A stretch of DNA of 64,000 nt. Source: Streptomonospora sp. PA3. GTDB lineage: Bacteria > Actinomycetota > Actinomycetes > Streptosporangiales > Streptosporangiaceae. Positions 1-8,292 of the stretch are shown piece after piece (position 1 is the stretch's first letter; the number at the start of each line of letters is the position of its first letter). The stretch covers positions 144,421 to 208,420 of the forward strand of contig NZ_VTZW01000016.1 in assembly GCF_009728995.1 (NCBI RefSeq), written 5' to 3'. A model generated the notes under the pieces. It did no database searches. It saw only the letters and a program-made list of their open reading frames with translations, and was not told the DNA's origin. The position numbers and the translations under genes are program-made.

Positions 1-18
1 GCAGAAGACCGCCGCCCC

Positions 19-963
19 TTACTCCGGCGCCGGAACGCCGGGGTGGCGCAGGGCCGGGCGGGTGCGGGAGTCGACCAGCCAGTCCAGGGCGCGCTGTCCG
101 CGCACCACCGTGTTGCGCAGGGCGCCGACGCCGGTGATCGCGATGTCCACGACGTCGCCCTCCTGCAGCGTGAAGTCCATCCCGGGCACGATCCCGGTCC
201 CGGTGGCCAGCACGGCGCCGTCGGGGAAGGGGTAGCAGTCGAACAGCCAGGACACCAGTTCCTCGGGCTTGCGCCGCAGAGCGGCCAGGGCGACTTCGCC
301 CGAGAACGCCTCGTCGCCGCCGCGCAGCACGCTCATCCGCACGTGGCCGGCGCTCAGGTCGCCCGCCTCCCAGGCGGGGACGATGAAGGCGCTCAGCGCG
401 CAGCCGCCCGCGTAGATCTTGGCCTGGGGGAGGTAGAGGGCGTTCTCGCCCTCGATGGAGCGGGAGCTGACGTCGTCGCAGATCCCGTATCCCACGATTT
501 CGCCGTGGGCGTTGGCGTAGAGGGCGAGCTCGGGTTCGGGCACGTCCAGGCTGGAGTCGGCGCGGATGCCGATCGGCTCGCCGTCGGTGACCACCCGCCA
601 GGCCACCGACTTGAAGAACAGCTCGGGGCGGACGGCGCCGTAGACGCGGTCGTAGAGGTCGGCGCTGTCGCTCTCCTCGCCGCGGGCCTGGCGGGAGCGC
701 TCGTAGGTCACGCCGCCGGCCCACACCTCCGTGCCGCCGTCGATCGGGGGCAGCGGGGTCGTCTCGTCCAGCCGTGCGGCGGGCCGCTGCTCCGCGGCGG
801 CCGCGGCCAGCTCCCGGATCTCGCTCAGCGGCCGGCGCAGCAGGTCGGCCATGTCGCGCACCCCCGGGAGCGGACGCACCGCGCCCTCCTCTTCGTCGCC
901 GAGCCCCACGCGCACGCGTCCCTCGGCGTCGGCGAAACGGAGAATCCCGCCCACTGTTCGCAT
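19..963 (-). CDS. FAH-family 2-keto-3-deoxy-acid dehydratase/hydrolase
   Basis: A 314-residue fumarylacetoacetate hydrolase (FAH) fold protein. The C-terminal two thirds carries the family metal site: an acidic ExE pair in VPEPELALY and an aspartate in GYGICDDVSSRSIEGEN, followed by the GTGIVPGMDFTLQEGD stretch typical of these enzymes. FAH proteins near pentonate dehydratases include 2-keto-3-deoxy-arabinonate/xylonate dehydratases, which give 2-oxoglutarate semialdehyde; an acylpyruvase-type hydrolase is the alternative. The IlvD/Edd dehydratase at 2262 and the semialdehyde dehydrogenase at 8293 favour the dehydratase role (inference). The ATG at 963 follows an AGGGAAGG ribosome-binding sequence. 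A paired operator lies about 20 bp upstream. Confidence 0.8.
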   Translation of the reverse strand: MRTVGGILRFADAEGRVRVGLGDEEEGAVRPLPGVRDMADLLRRPLSEIRELAAAAAEQRPAARLDETTPLPPIDGGTEVWAGGVTYERSRQARGEESDSADLYDRVYGAVRPELFFKSVAWRVVTDGEPIGIRADSSLDVPEPELALYANAHGEIVGYGICDDVSSRSIEGENALYLPQAKIYAGGCALSAFIVPAWEAGDLSAGHVRMSVLRGGDEAFSGEVALAALRRKPEELVSWLFDCYPFPDGAVLATGTGIVPGMDFTLQEGDVVDIAITGVGALRNTVVRGQRALDWLVDSRTRPALRHPGVPAPE

Positions 964-978
964 CCTTCCCTCGCGCTT

Positions 979-1015
979 CGTTCAACATGTAGAACGACGA
1001 ACTCTATGTTGAACG
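979..1015. promoter_or_regulatory. Inverted-repeat operator upstream of the FAH gene
   Basis: Perfect 10-bp inverted arms (CGTTCAACAT at 979-988 and ATGTTGAACG at 1006-1015) separated by 17 bp. Each arm starts a half-palindromic TTCAACAT-nnn-GAAC/GTTC unit. The same unit recurs at 2095-2110, upstream of the neighbouring IclR gene and of the dehydratase. The best inferred binder is the adjacent IclR protein (1222-2031). Confidence 0.6.
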
Positions 1016-1221
1016 TAGCATCGAACAGGCCCCCGCGTACATCGCCGCGGGGCAGGGATTTGACCTGCGCCACAGTCGCGGCTTAACGTCCCTTTCATCA
1101 TGCTGACTATCGTTCCACGGACTGAACGCAGGAGGCCGGGGCGCTGCCGGGCCCGGTCCCGGCGCGGACCGCGCCGGTGACGGAGCCCGTCGCGCGCAGC
1201 AGGCGGCGGACCGGTGCCGCG

Positions 1222-2031
1222 CTAGCGGATCTCGGGCGCACCCAGCCGGGCGCCGAGGTCGCGGGCGAGGTCGCGCAGCCGCTGCGCGCGCTCTCGGCGC
1301 CGGTCGGCCGCGGCGCCGGTGGCCGGCCCGGTGAAGCTGACGGCCGCCGCCTGCCCGCGGGCGGCGGTGCCGGGGACCGTCGCCGCCAGGCACAGCAGGC
1401 CCTCCAGCGTCTCCTCCGCGTCCAGGGCGTAGCCGCGCTCGCGGACGGCGGCGAGGTCCCGCCGCAGTTCCGCGGGCTCGGTGATGGAGTTGGCGGTCAG
1501 GCGGGGCAGCGGACCCGACGCCTCCAGTCGCAGGGCCAGCTCCTGCGGCGGCAGCTCGGCCAGCATGGCCTTGCCCGTGGCGGTGGTCGTGGCGGGCAGC
1601 GGGCGGCCGATCTGCGAGGCCAGCACCACCGGGTGCCGGCCGTCGCGCCGGGCGAGGTAGACGACCTCCAGGCCGCTCTCGCCCAGGACCGCCAACTGCA
1701 CCGTCTCCTCCCGGGAGCCGCCGTGCTCGCGGCAGACGTCGTGGAACTCGCGGACGATGTCGACGCCGGCCAGATAGGCCTCGGCGTAGCCGACGAGGCG
1801 GCGGCCCAGCCCGAACCCCTCGGGCGTGCGGCGCAGCATCCCCGCCTCCACCAGCGCGTTGCAGATGTTGGAGACCGAGGACTTGGCCAGACCCAGGTCG
1901 CGGGCCAGCTCCGCCAGCGAGGCCGCCTGGCCGCGCCGCTCGGCGAGCAGGTCGAGGATGGCCGCCGCCCGCGTCACCGCCGGCGCCAGCGAGCGGTCGC
2001 GCCGCTCCGCCGTCCCGTTCTCCACCCGCAC
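1222..2031 (-). CDS. IclR-family transcriptional regulator
   Basis: About 269 residues. The N-terminal winged helix is visible from AVTRAAAILDLLAERRG through LAKSSVSNICNALVEAGML; the C-terminal IclR effector domain covers the rest, with the conserved TATGKAMLAELP and the late ERGYALDAEE and GLLCLAATVPG motifs. I chose the GTG at 2031 because GGGAGG precedes it at good spacing and it gives a normal family length; an ATG at about 2103 would add a low-complexity leader. The gene lies between the FAH gene (same strand) and the divergent dehydratase, and TTCAACAT operator units flank it on both sides, so it is the likely local regulator of pentonate use. Effector unknown. Confidence 0.85.
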   Translation of the reverse strand: MRVENGTAERRDRSLAPAVTRAAAILDLLAERRGQAASLAELARDLGLAKSSVSNICNALVEAGMLRRTPEGFGLGRRLVGYAEAYLAGVDIVREFHDVCREHGGSREETVQLAVLGESGLEVVYLARRDGRHPVVLASQIGRPLPATTTATGKAMLAELPPQELALRLEASGPLPRLTANSITEPAELRRDLAAVRERGYALDAEETLEGLLCLAATVPGTAARGQAAAVSFTGPATGAAADRRRERAQRLRDLARDLGARLGAPEIR

Positions 2032-2094
2032 ACCGGCCTCCCGGATCCGTCCGCTCGCCGGGGCGGCACCCGCCGTTCCACCACCCCGCTCCGG

Positions 2095-2110
2095 ATTCAA
2101 CATACTGAAC
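2095..2110 (+). promoter_or_regulatory. IclR-type operator unit between regulator and dehydratase
   Basis: The 16-mer ATTCAACATACTGAAC is an imperfect palindrome matching the two units at 979-1015. It sits in the divergent region, 64 bp upstream of the IclR start and 151 bp upstream of the dehydratase start, where it could control both. Confidence 0.5.
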
Positions 2111-2261
2111 GGCACGCCCGGGCGCACACCGCGCCGCCGCACAGCGCGCCCCGCTGCGCGCTCCCCCGCCAGGCGGCCGCGCCCGGCCGCGGGCGCCCCC
2201 GTCCACCGGTCCCCCCGCCGGTCTCCCCCGTCCGCCACGACACCGCAGAGGAGTGCCAGCA

Positions 2262-3998
2262 ATGACCAGCACCGAGGAGAACGGATCGGCCCGACGCAGC
2301 ACGCACTGGTTCGGTGCGCGCGGCCGGTCGGGGATGCTCTACCGGTCCTGGATGCGCAACCAGGGATTCAGCGACGAGGTCTTCGACGGCCGCCCGGTCA
2401 TCGGGATCGCCGTCTCCGGATCGGAGCTGGCGCCCTGCAACGCCCACCTGACCCGCATCGCCGAGTCGGTCAAACGCGGCGTGTGGCAGGCCGGCGGCTT
2501 CCCGCTGGAGTTCCCCGTCATGGCCCTCGGCGAGACCGTGCTGCGGCCCACCGCCATGCTCTACCGCAACCTGCTGGCCATGGAGGCCGAGGAGCTGATG
2601 CGCGCCAACCCCCTGGACGGGGTCGTGCTGCTCTCCGGCTGCGACAAGACCACCCCCGGCCTGCTGATGGCCGCGGCCAGCACCGACCTGCCCGCGCTGA
2701 TGATCACCGGCGGGCCGATGCTCAACGGCAAGTTCCGCGGCGAGGACATCGGCTCGGGCACCCACGTGTGGAAGTTCGAGGAGGAGGTGCGGGCCGGGCG
2801 CATGACCGAGGCGGACTGCGCCTTCGCCGAGTCGTGCATGTCGCGCTCCAACGGCCACTGCATGACGATGGGCACCGCCTCCACCATGGCCTGCATGGCC
2901 GAAGCGCTGGGCATGCAGCCGCCCTACGCCGCCACCTGGCCGGCGGTGGACGCCCGCCGCTACGCGGCCGCCCAGCGCTCGGGGCGGCGCATCGTGGAGA
3001 TGGTCGAGCAGGACGTGCGGCCCTCCTCGATCATGACCCGCGAGGCGTTCGAGAACGCGATCCGCGTCAACGCCGCCATCGGCGGGTCCACCAACGCCGT
3101 GATCCACCTGCTGGCGATCGCCGGGCGGCTGGGCGTGGAGCTGAGCCTGGACGACTTCGACACGCTTGCGCGGGATGTGCCCACGCTGCTGGACCTGATG
3201 CCCAGCGGCCGGTTCCTGATGGAGGACTTCTGCTATGCGGGCGGCCTGCCCGCCGTGGTCGCCGAGCTGGGCGACCTGCTGCACACCGACGCGCCCACGG
3301 TCACCGGCGAGCCCATCGGCGCGGCCGCGCGCACGGCCGAGTGCCACGACCGCGAGGTCATCCGCTCCATCGACGACCCCTTCCAGCCGGCGGGGACCGG
3401 CACCGCGGTGCTGCGCGGCAACCTCGCCCCCTCCGGCGCGGTGGTCAAGCAGTCGGCGGCCAGCCCGCACCTGCTCGTACACCGCGGGCGGGCGCGGGTC
3501 TTCGAGTCGCCCGAGGAGTACTACGCGGTGGCCGAGGACCCCGACCTCGACGTCGACGCCGACACCGTGCTGGTGCTGCGCAACTGCGGCCCGGCCGGCT
3601 ACCCGGGCATGCCCGAGGTCAGCAACGTCGCCCTGCCGTCCAAGCTGCTGGCCCAGGGGGTGAGCGACATGGTGCGCATCTGCGACGGGCGCATGTCGGG
3701 CACCGCCTACGGCACCGTGGTGCTGCACACCGCGCCCGAGGCCGCCGTCGGCGGGCCGCTGGCGCTGGTGCGCGACGGCGACGAGATCAGCCTCGACGTC
3801 CCGGCGCGCTCGCTGACGCTGCACGTCGACGACGCCGAACTGGAGCGCCGACGCGCGGAGTGGACACCGCCGCGGCCGCACTCCGACCGCGGGTGGGTCC
3901 GGCTCTACTGCGAGCGCGTGCTGCAGGCAGACCGCGGCGCCGACCTGGACTTCCTCGTCGGATCCAGCGGCCACGAGGTCCCGCGCGAGTCGCACTAG
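2262..3998 (+). CDS. IlvD/Edd-family sugar-acid (L-arabinonate-type) dehydratase
   Basis: 578 residues, dehydrating an aldonate to its 2-keto-3-deoxy acid. The [2Fe-2S] cysteines are Cys59 (APCNAH), Cys127 (SGCDKT) and Cys200 (SNGHCMTMGT), and the proposed catalytic serine is Ser479 in DGRMSGTAYGT. From memory of the family, these positions and the length match pentonate dehydratases such as Rhizobium L-arabinonate dehydratase almost without gaps, and fit less well with dihydroxyacid dehydratase (IlvD). ATG 2262 has GAGGAG upstream; a GTG three codons earlier is possible. Substrate could be L-arabinonate, D-xylonate, D-fuconate or a related acid. Its TAG stop lies inside the left end of an inverted-repeat element. 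Confidence 0.87.
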   Translation: MTSTEENGSARRSTHWFGARGRSGMLYRSWMRNQGFSDEVFDGRPVIGIAVSGSELAPCNAHLTRIAESVKRGVWQAGGFPLEFPVMALGETVLRPTAMLYRNLLAMEAEELMRANPLDGVVLLSGCDKTTPGLLMAAASTDLPALMITGGPMLNGKFRGEDIGSGTHVWKFEEEVRAGRMTEADCAFAESCMSRSNGHCMTMGTASTMACMAEALGMQPPYAATWPAVDARRYAAAQRSGRRIVEMVEQDVRPSSIMTREAFENAIRVNAAIGGSTNAVIHLLAIAGRLGVELSLDDFDTLARDVPTLLDLMPSGRFLMEDFCYAGGLPAVVAELGDLLHTDAPTVTGEPIGAAARTAECHDREVIRSIDDPFQPAGTGTAVLRGNLAPSGAVVKQSAASPHLLVHRGRARVFESPEEYYAVAEDPDLDVDADTVLVLRNCGPAGYPGMPEVSNVALPSKLLAQGVSDMVRICDGRMSGTAYGTVVLHTAPEAAVGGPLALVRDGDEISLDVPARSLTLHVDDAELERRRAEWTPPRPHSDRGWVRLYCERVLQADRGADLDFLVGSSGHEVPRESH

Positions 3999-4331
3999 GT
4001 CGTGTTCGAAAGGCGGGGGGTCGCCCGCTTTCCAGGAACCCACCGAGTACCACCTGGGGCGGCCACCCACGGGGTTGCGGCAATGGGCGCGGACCGCGTA
4101 GCGCGCTCGCAGCTTGCCGCCGAGCGCACGCTGAACGTGTCAGGTGGAGCCGCCACCGGTGGCGGGCCTCCGAAACAAAGGTGCACCGCCGCTCGGCGGC
4201 AAGCCGGCTCTGAATGAGTACGTGGCGCGAAGCGCCTCCGTTGGGGCGGTGGCGGGTGACGGGCGGGATTCGCGCATCACAGCCCCATTGCCGCAACCGC
4301 TGTGGTGACCGGCTTTTTGAACACGACGTAG
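3995..4331. repeat. MITE-like inverted-repeat element, copy 1
   Basis: This non-coding block fills the space between the dehydratase and the next IclR gene. Its ends form an imperfect 23-bp terminal inverted repeat around GTCGTGTTC (3999-4007) and GAACACGAC (4319-4327). Inside, a second perfect 14-bp pair GTTGCGGCAATGGG (4074-4087) / CCCATTGCCGCAAC (4284-4297) and a GCTTGCCGCCGAGCG / CGCTCGGCGGCAAGC pair make a nested palindrome. Related blocks occur at 18229-18297 and 41307-41540. No open frame in it looks like a gene. It may be a non-autonomous transposable element; it could also act as a terminator. Confidence 0.6.
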
Positions 4332-4503
4332 CCCCGGGCGGGTCGCCGGCGGAGCCGCGGGCTCCCGGGCCTTCCCGGTCGGCGTGTGCGCGGTGGCTGA
4401 CGACGCCGCGTACCCCCGGCGTGCGGGACCGCGCTCGCGCCCGCGCGGCCACCGGCCGGTAGCCTTGGGCACGTTCCGAGTGCTCAGGGAGGACCCCACG
4501 CCC

Positions 4504-5274
4504 ATGGCCCGCCGCACACCCGCCCTCCTGCGCGCCCTGGACATCCTGGAACTGTTCACCGACGGGCGGGAATCGGTCAGCGCGCCGGAGGTCGTCGAGG
4601 AGCTGGACCTGCCCCGCACCACGGTGCACGAGCTCCTGCACACCCTCGTCGACCGGCAGTACCTCAGCGCCCACCCCGAGATCCCCGGCCGCTACCGGCT
4701 CGGACTGCAGTTGTTCCGGCTGGGCAGCGCCTACGCCGAGGGCCTGGACACCGCGCGCACCGGCCAGCAGATCGCCCGCGAGCTGGTGGCGGCCTGCAAC
4801 GAGACCTCGCATGTGGCGGTCCTCGACGACGTCTCCATCGTCTACATCGCCAAGGTCGACAGCTCGCATGCGGTGCGCATGGTCTCCACGCTGGGCGGGC
4901 GCATCCCGGCCCACTGCACCGCGCTGGGCAAGGTGCTGCTTTCGGCGCTGCCCGAGCACGAGCTGCGCGCGCGGTTCGCGCGGACGCCGCCCGAGCCGAT
5001 GACGCCGCGCAGCATCACCGACCTGCCCGCGCTGCTGGAGGAGCTGGCGCGGGTGCGGGAGGCGGGCACGGCGGTGGAGATCTGCGAGTCCAACCCCGAC
5101 GTGTGCTGCGTGGCGGCGCCCGTACGCGACCGCACCGATCAGGTGGTGGCGGCGGTGAGCGTCTCGGTGCCGCTGCACCGCTGGTCCGACGAGCGCCGCA
5201 CGGAGCTGGAGGAGCTGGTGGCCGAAGGCGCGCGCCGCTTCTCGGCGGCCCTGGGCGGACGCGCCCGCACCTGA
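4504..5274 (+). CDS. IclR-family transcriptional regulator
   Basis: 256 residues. Winged helix: ALLRALDILELFTDGRESVS, then LDLPRTTVHELLHTLVDRQYL. The effector domain has CTALGKVLLSALPEHEL and the ending VCCVAAPVRDRTDQVVAAVSVSVP, a conserved IclR C-terminal motif. ATG 4504 follows AGGGAGGA. It stands alone between the MITE-like element and the convergent GntP permease. The four CGAAATA operator units found 1.6 kb away (6888-7068) between permease and U32-like gene may be its targets, but another regulator could equally bind them. Confidence 0.85.
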   Translation: MARRTPALLRALDILELFTDGRESVSAPEVVEELDLPRTTVHELLHTLVDRQYLSAHPEIPGRYRLGLQLFRLGSAYAEGLDTARTGQQIARELVAACNETSHVAVLDDVSIVYIAKVDSSHAVRMVSTLGGRIPAHCTALGKVLLSALPEHELRARFARTPPEPMTPRSITDLPALLEELARVREAGTAVEICESNPDVCCVAAPVRDRTDQVVAAVSVSVPLHRWSDERRTELEELVAEGARRFSAALGGRART

Positions 5275-5296
5275 GCCCCGACACGCCGCGGGGCTC
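5273..5296. terminator. Possible bidirectional terminator hairpin
   Basis: GAGCCCC (5273-5279) pairs with GGGGCTC (5290-5296) across a 10-nt loop, right at the stop of the IclR gene and before the converging GntP permease. There is no T-run, so this is a weak call. Confidence 0.3.
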
Positions 5297-5362
5297 CCGC
5301 GCGCCCCTGTGCGCGAGAGCCCCGGTCGGCGCCGGTGAGCGGACCGGCGGGCGTCCCCGGCG

Positions 5363-6766
5363 TCAGAACACCAGTGCCGACCCGGCGTAGAGCAGGCACA
5401 CCAGCGCGAAGGCCATCACGCCCACGGCGGTGGCCTGGACCGTCCAGGTGCGCAGGGTGGTCTTGGTGTCCATCTCCAAAAAGCCGCGCACCAGCCAGAA
5501 GCCGGAGTCGTTGACGTGGGAGAGCACGATCCCGCCGGCGCACATGGCCAGCACGATCAGCGCCAGCTCGAACTGGTTGTGCCCTCCGGCCGCCTCCACG
5601 GCCGGGGCCAGCAGGCCGGCCGCGGTCGTCGTCGCCACCGTGGCCGACCCCTGGGCGACACGCATCACCACGGCGATCAGGAACGCGGCGACGAGCAGCG
5701 GCAGCCCCATCGCGTCCAGCCCGTCGGCCAGCGCGTCGCCGATCTTGCTCTCGGCCATGACGGTGCCGAACATGCCGCCGGCGCCGGTGAGCAGGATGAT
5801 CGTGCAGACGGGCGCCAGCGCCCGGTCGATGAGGCGCTCCAGCGACGCCCCGTCGTTGCGGCGCCGCCAGCCCAGCAGGTACAGCGCGGCCAGGACGGTG
5901 ATCAGCAGCGCCGCCGGGGTCTCGCCGAGGGCCTGCAGCGACTGAACCCACAGCGCCTTCTTTGCGACGGCTCCCGCCGCGGCGAGGGTCTCCAGTCCGG
6001 TGTTGACGAAGATCAGCACGACCGGGAGCAGCAGCAGGAACAGCAGCACCGGCATGCGGGGCGGCGCGGGGCGGTCCTCGGCGGCGTCCTCGTCGGCGCC
6101 GGGAGCACCCAGCAGCGCGGGGACGGGCACGAAGTGGCGGGCGCCCAGCCATCGGCCGAGCAGGTAGCCGCTGACATACCAGGACGGCAGCGCCACCAGC
6201 AGGCCGGTGAGCACCACGACGCCCATGTCCGCGCCGACCAGTTGGGTGGCGGCCACGGGGCCTGGGTGCGGCGGCAGCAGCGCGTGCATGGCCAGGAACG
6301 CGCCGGTGGCGGGCAGGGCCGCCAGCAGGACCGAACCGCCCATGCGCCGGGCGACCGAGAAGATGATCGGCAGCATCACCACGAAGGCGGCGTCCAGGAA
6401 GATCGGGAAGCCGAAGAGCAGCGACGCGACGCTCAGCGCCAGCGGCGCCCGCCGCTCGCCGAAGAGGCGGGTGAGGCCGTCGCAGAGCACCTGCGCGCCG
6501 CCGGAGACCTCGATGAGCCGGCCGAGGATCGCGCCGAATCCGATCAGCAGCACGACTTCGCCGAGTGTGGAGCCCAGGCCGCCGATGAGCAGCGGTACGA
6601 GTTCGCCGGGAGGGGTTCCGGTGGCCAGCGCGGTCGCGGCGCTGACGAGGATCAGCGCGAGGACGGCGTGCAGGCGCACCCTGATGATCAAAAAGAGCAG
6701 GGTGGCGATGGAGAGCACGGCGATGGCCAGCAGCCACGCCATGGGGAGGTTCGCAGTGTCTGCCAT
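5363..6766 (-). CDS. GntP-family gluconate/aldonate:H+ symporter
   Basis: 467 residues, strongly hydrophobic, about 12-14 membrane helices. The family is recognisable from IGFGAILGRLIEVSGGAQ, the FLDAAFVVMLPIIFSVARRM helix, HALLPPHPGPVAA and the late VLSHVNDSGFWLVRGFLEMD motif, which is near-diagnostic for GntP/GntT permeases. It would import gluconate or another aldonate, which suits a locus that has sugar-acid dehydratases but no sugar dehydrogenase or lactonase in view. It faces away from the U32-like gene; the shared divergent region carries four operator-like repeats. Confidence 0.9.
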   Translation of the reverse strand: MADTANLPMAWLLAIAVLSIATLLFLIIRVRLHAVLALILVSAATALATGTPPGELVPLLIGGLGSTLGEVVLLIGFGAILGRLIEVSGGAQVLCDGLTRLFGERRAPLALSVASLLFGFPIFLDAAFVVMLPIIFSVARRMGGSVLLAALPATGAFLAMHALLPPHPGPVAATQLVGADMGVVVLTGLLVALPSWYVSGYLLGRWLGARHFVPVPALLGAPGADEDAAEDRPAPPRMPVLLFLLLLPVVLIFVNTGLETLAAAGAVAKKALWVQSLQALGETPAALLITVLAALYLLGWRRRNDGASLERLIDRALAPVCTIILLTGAGGMFGTVMAESKIGDALADGLDAMGLPLLVAAFLIAVVMRVAQGSATVATTTAAGLLAPAVEAAGGHNQFELALIVLAMCAGGIVLSHVNDSGFWLVRGFLEMDTKTTLRTWTVQATAVGVMAFALVCLLYAGSALVF

Positions 6767-6887
6767 GGATGGGGACCTGTTCGAGGGCTGGTGACAGGGA
6801 GGCGGCGCGCCGCGGGGCCGGGGCGGCCGCGGGGGTCCGGGGGCACGGGGGCACCGCCGGTCGCGGGAGGCGTCTCCAGGACGCCCC

Positions 6888-6919
6888 GTTCGATATTTCG
6901 TACGATGTCTGTTATTTCG
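6888..6919 (-). promoter_or_regulatory. Two CGAAATA operator units (permease side)
   Basis: On the reverse strand CGAAATATCGAAC (6888-6900) and CGAAATAACAGAC (6907-6919) lie 19 bp apart start to start, about 120-150 bp upstream of the GntP start. They match the two forward units at 7037-7068. The rest of the 362-bp divergent region (6767-7128) shows nothing else I can name. Confidence 0.55.
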
Positions 6920-7036
6920 TCACCTTAGAGTCGGCGTGTGCACCAGGTCAACCCGGGGGGTGGCGTGGCTCACGGCATGCCCCCTCCCGGCGGCCGCCGT
7001 TGACCGGCTCGGACCGGGCTCGTAGAGTTCGCGAGA

Positions 7037-7068
7037 CGAAATAGAGAACGACGTTCGAAATACAGAAC
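7037..7068 (+). promoter_or_regulatory. Two CGAAATA operator units (U32-like gene side)
   Basis: CGAAATAGAGAAC (7037-7049) and CGAAATACAGAAC (7056-7068) are direct repeats, also 19 bp apart start to start, 60-90 bp before the ATG at 7129. The spacing of near two helical turns suggests cooperative binding of a dimeric or tetrameric regulator such as IclR. Confidence 0.6.
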
Positions 7069-7128
7069 ACGACTCCGCAGCACGGGCCGCGCACCGTAGC
7101 CGCGGACCCCGAACCCGTGAGGACCCCC

Positions 7129-8115
7129 ATGACCGATTCCGCGCCGCCTGCGGCAGACGGCCGCCGGGCGCTCGACGCCCTGGGCCTGCCCGGGATCGAC
7201 GCCGAACCGCCCGCCTCCCCGCTGGCCTTCCCCGACGGGGGCGCCTGGCGCCTGGAGATCCCCAGCGTCGAAGGACCCCGCGTGCTGAACGCGGTGCTGA
7301 ACGCCGCCGACGAGTGGGACGTGCCCGTCCACCGCGTCTCCCAGGGGTCGGGCGTGGGCATGCTGACCGACGGCGAGATCACCGAGATGGTCCAGGCGTG
7401 CGCACAGGCCGGCATCGAGCTGTGCCTGTTCGCCCGCCCCGGCGCGAACTGGGACATCGGCGCGGCCCGCGACAGCGCGGCCGGGTCGGTCTCCTCCCGC
7501 AGCCGGGGCACCGCCCAGCTCGCGGCGGGGGTGGCCGAGGCCGAGCGCGCCGCGGCGCTGGGCGTCCGCAGCCTGCTCGTGGCCGACGAGGGCCTGCTGT
7601 GGGTGCTGCACAGCATGCGTTCCCGCGGCGATCTGCCCGCCGACCTCCAGCTCAAGGTCTCGGTGATGGCCGGACCGGTCAACCCGGCGGCCCTGGCGGT
7701 CCAGGAGCACCTGGGCGCCGACACGGTCAACGTGCCCTCCGATCTGACTCTTCACCAGCTGGCGGAGCTGCGCGCGGCCAGCCCGGTGACCCTGGACTTC
7801 TATGTCGAGGCGCCGGACAACGTCGGCGGGTTCGTCCGCCATCACGAGATCGCCGGGATCGTCCGCGCGGCGGCGCCGGTCTACGTCAAGTTCGGGCTGC
7901 GCAACGCACCCGACGTCTACCCGTCGGGCGAGCAGCTCGGCGCGGTGGCGGCGGCCTCGGCCCGCGAGCGCGTCCGGCGCGCGCGCCTGGGTCTGGACGT
8001 GCTCGCGCGCACGCCGGAGGCGCCGCCGATGTCTCCCCTGGGCCGGCGCGAACAGCCGCAGGCCGCGCGCTTCACCCCGCCCGGCTTCTCCGGGGGGCGC
8101 GGTGCCTCCGCCTGA
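7129..8115 (+). CDS. U32-peptidase-like TIM-barrel protein of unknown function
   Basis: 328 residues. I recognise it only as a U32 peptidase-like barrel protein: RVSQGSGVGMLTDGEITEM, LFARPGANWD, the mid-region VKVSVMAGPVNP-like strand (LKVSVMAGPVNPAAL) and the TVNVPSDLTLHQLAEL and VYVKFGLRNAPDVYPSG segments. No signal peptide or membrane segment. Protease activity should not be assumed; in this setting it may be an enzyme or accessory protein of sugar-acid metabolism. ATG 7129 follows GAGGA; a GTG at 7117 is possible. Controlled by the CGAAATA units just upstream (inference). The next gene, 177 bp downstream, is the aldehyde dehydrogenase. Confidence 0.6.
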   Translation: MTDSAPPAADGRRALDALGLPGIDAEPPASPLAFPDGGAWRLEIPSVEGPRVLNAVLNAADEWDVPVHRVSQGSGVGMLTDGEITEMVQACAQAGIELCLFARPGANWDIGAARDSAAGSVSSRSRGTAQLAAGVAEAERAAALGVRSLLVADEGLLWVLHSMRSRGDLPADLQLKVSVMAGPVNPAALAVQEHLGADTVNVPSDLTLHQLAELRAASPVTLDFYVEAPDNVGGFVRHHEIAGIVRAAAPVYVKFGLRNAPDVYPSGEQLGAVAAASARERVRRARLGLDVLARTPEAPPMSPLGRREQPQAARFTPPGFSGGRGASA

Positions 8116-8249
8116 GGCGGCCGCGGCCGAATGGGGGCGGCATGGTGGGGAAGGGGATGCGCGTGTCCGCTCGGCGGTCCGCGCCCGCACGTCGCGAGCG
8201 GCCCGGCCGGCCCGGTGCCGGCAGGTCGCCCACGTGGTAGGACAAGAGC

Positions 8250-8263
8250 GGAAAGCGCTTACT
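8250..8263 (+). promoter_or_regulatory. LacI/GalR-type operator-like palindrome
   Basis: GGAAAGCGCTTACT contains the central AAGCGCTT palindrome of LacI-family operators and lies 29 bp before the aldehyde dehydrogenase ATG. No LacI-family gene is in the window, so the binder would be encoded elsewhere. Confidence 0.4.
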
Positions 8264-8292
8264 GACCGCACGCCAACGCGAGGAAGCAGACG

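Noticed and set aside
2262-3998. Dihydroxyacid dehydratase of branched-chain amino-acid synthesis (ilvD)
   Set aside because: Cysteine positions, length and the sugar-acid gene neighbours favour a pentonate dehydratase; no ilv genes are adjacent.
4002-4217. Small protein genes inside the inverted-repeat element
   Set aside because: The frames are not conserved between the element's copies and arise from the palindromes.
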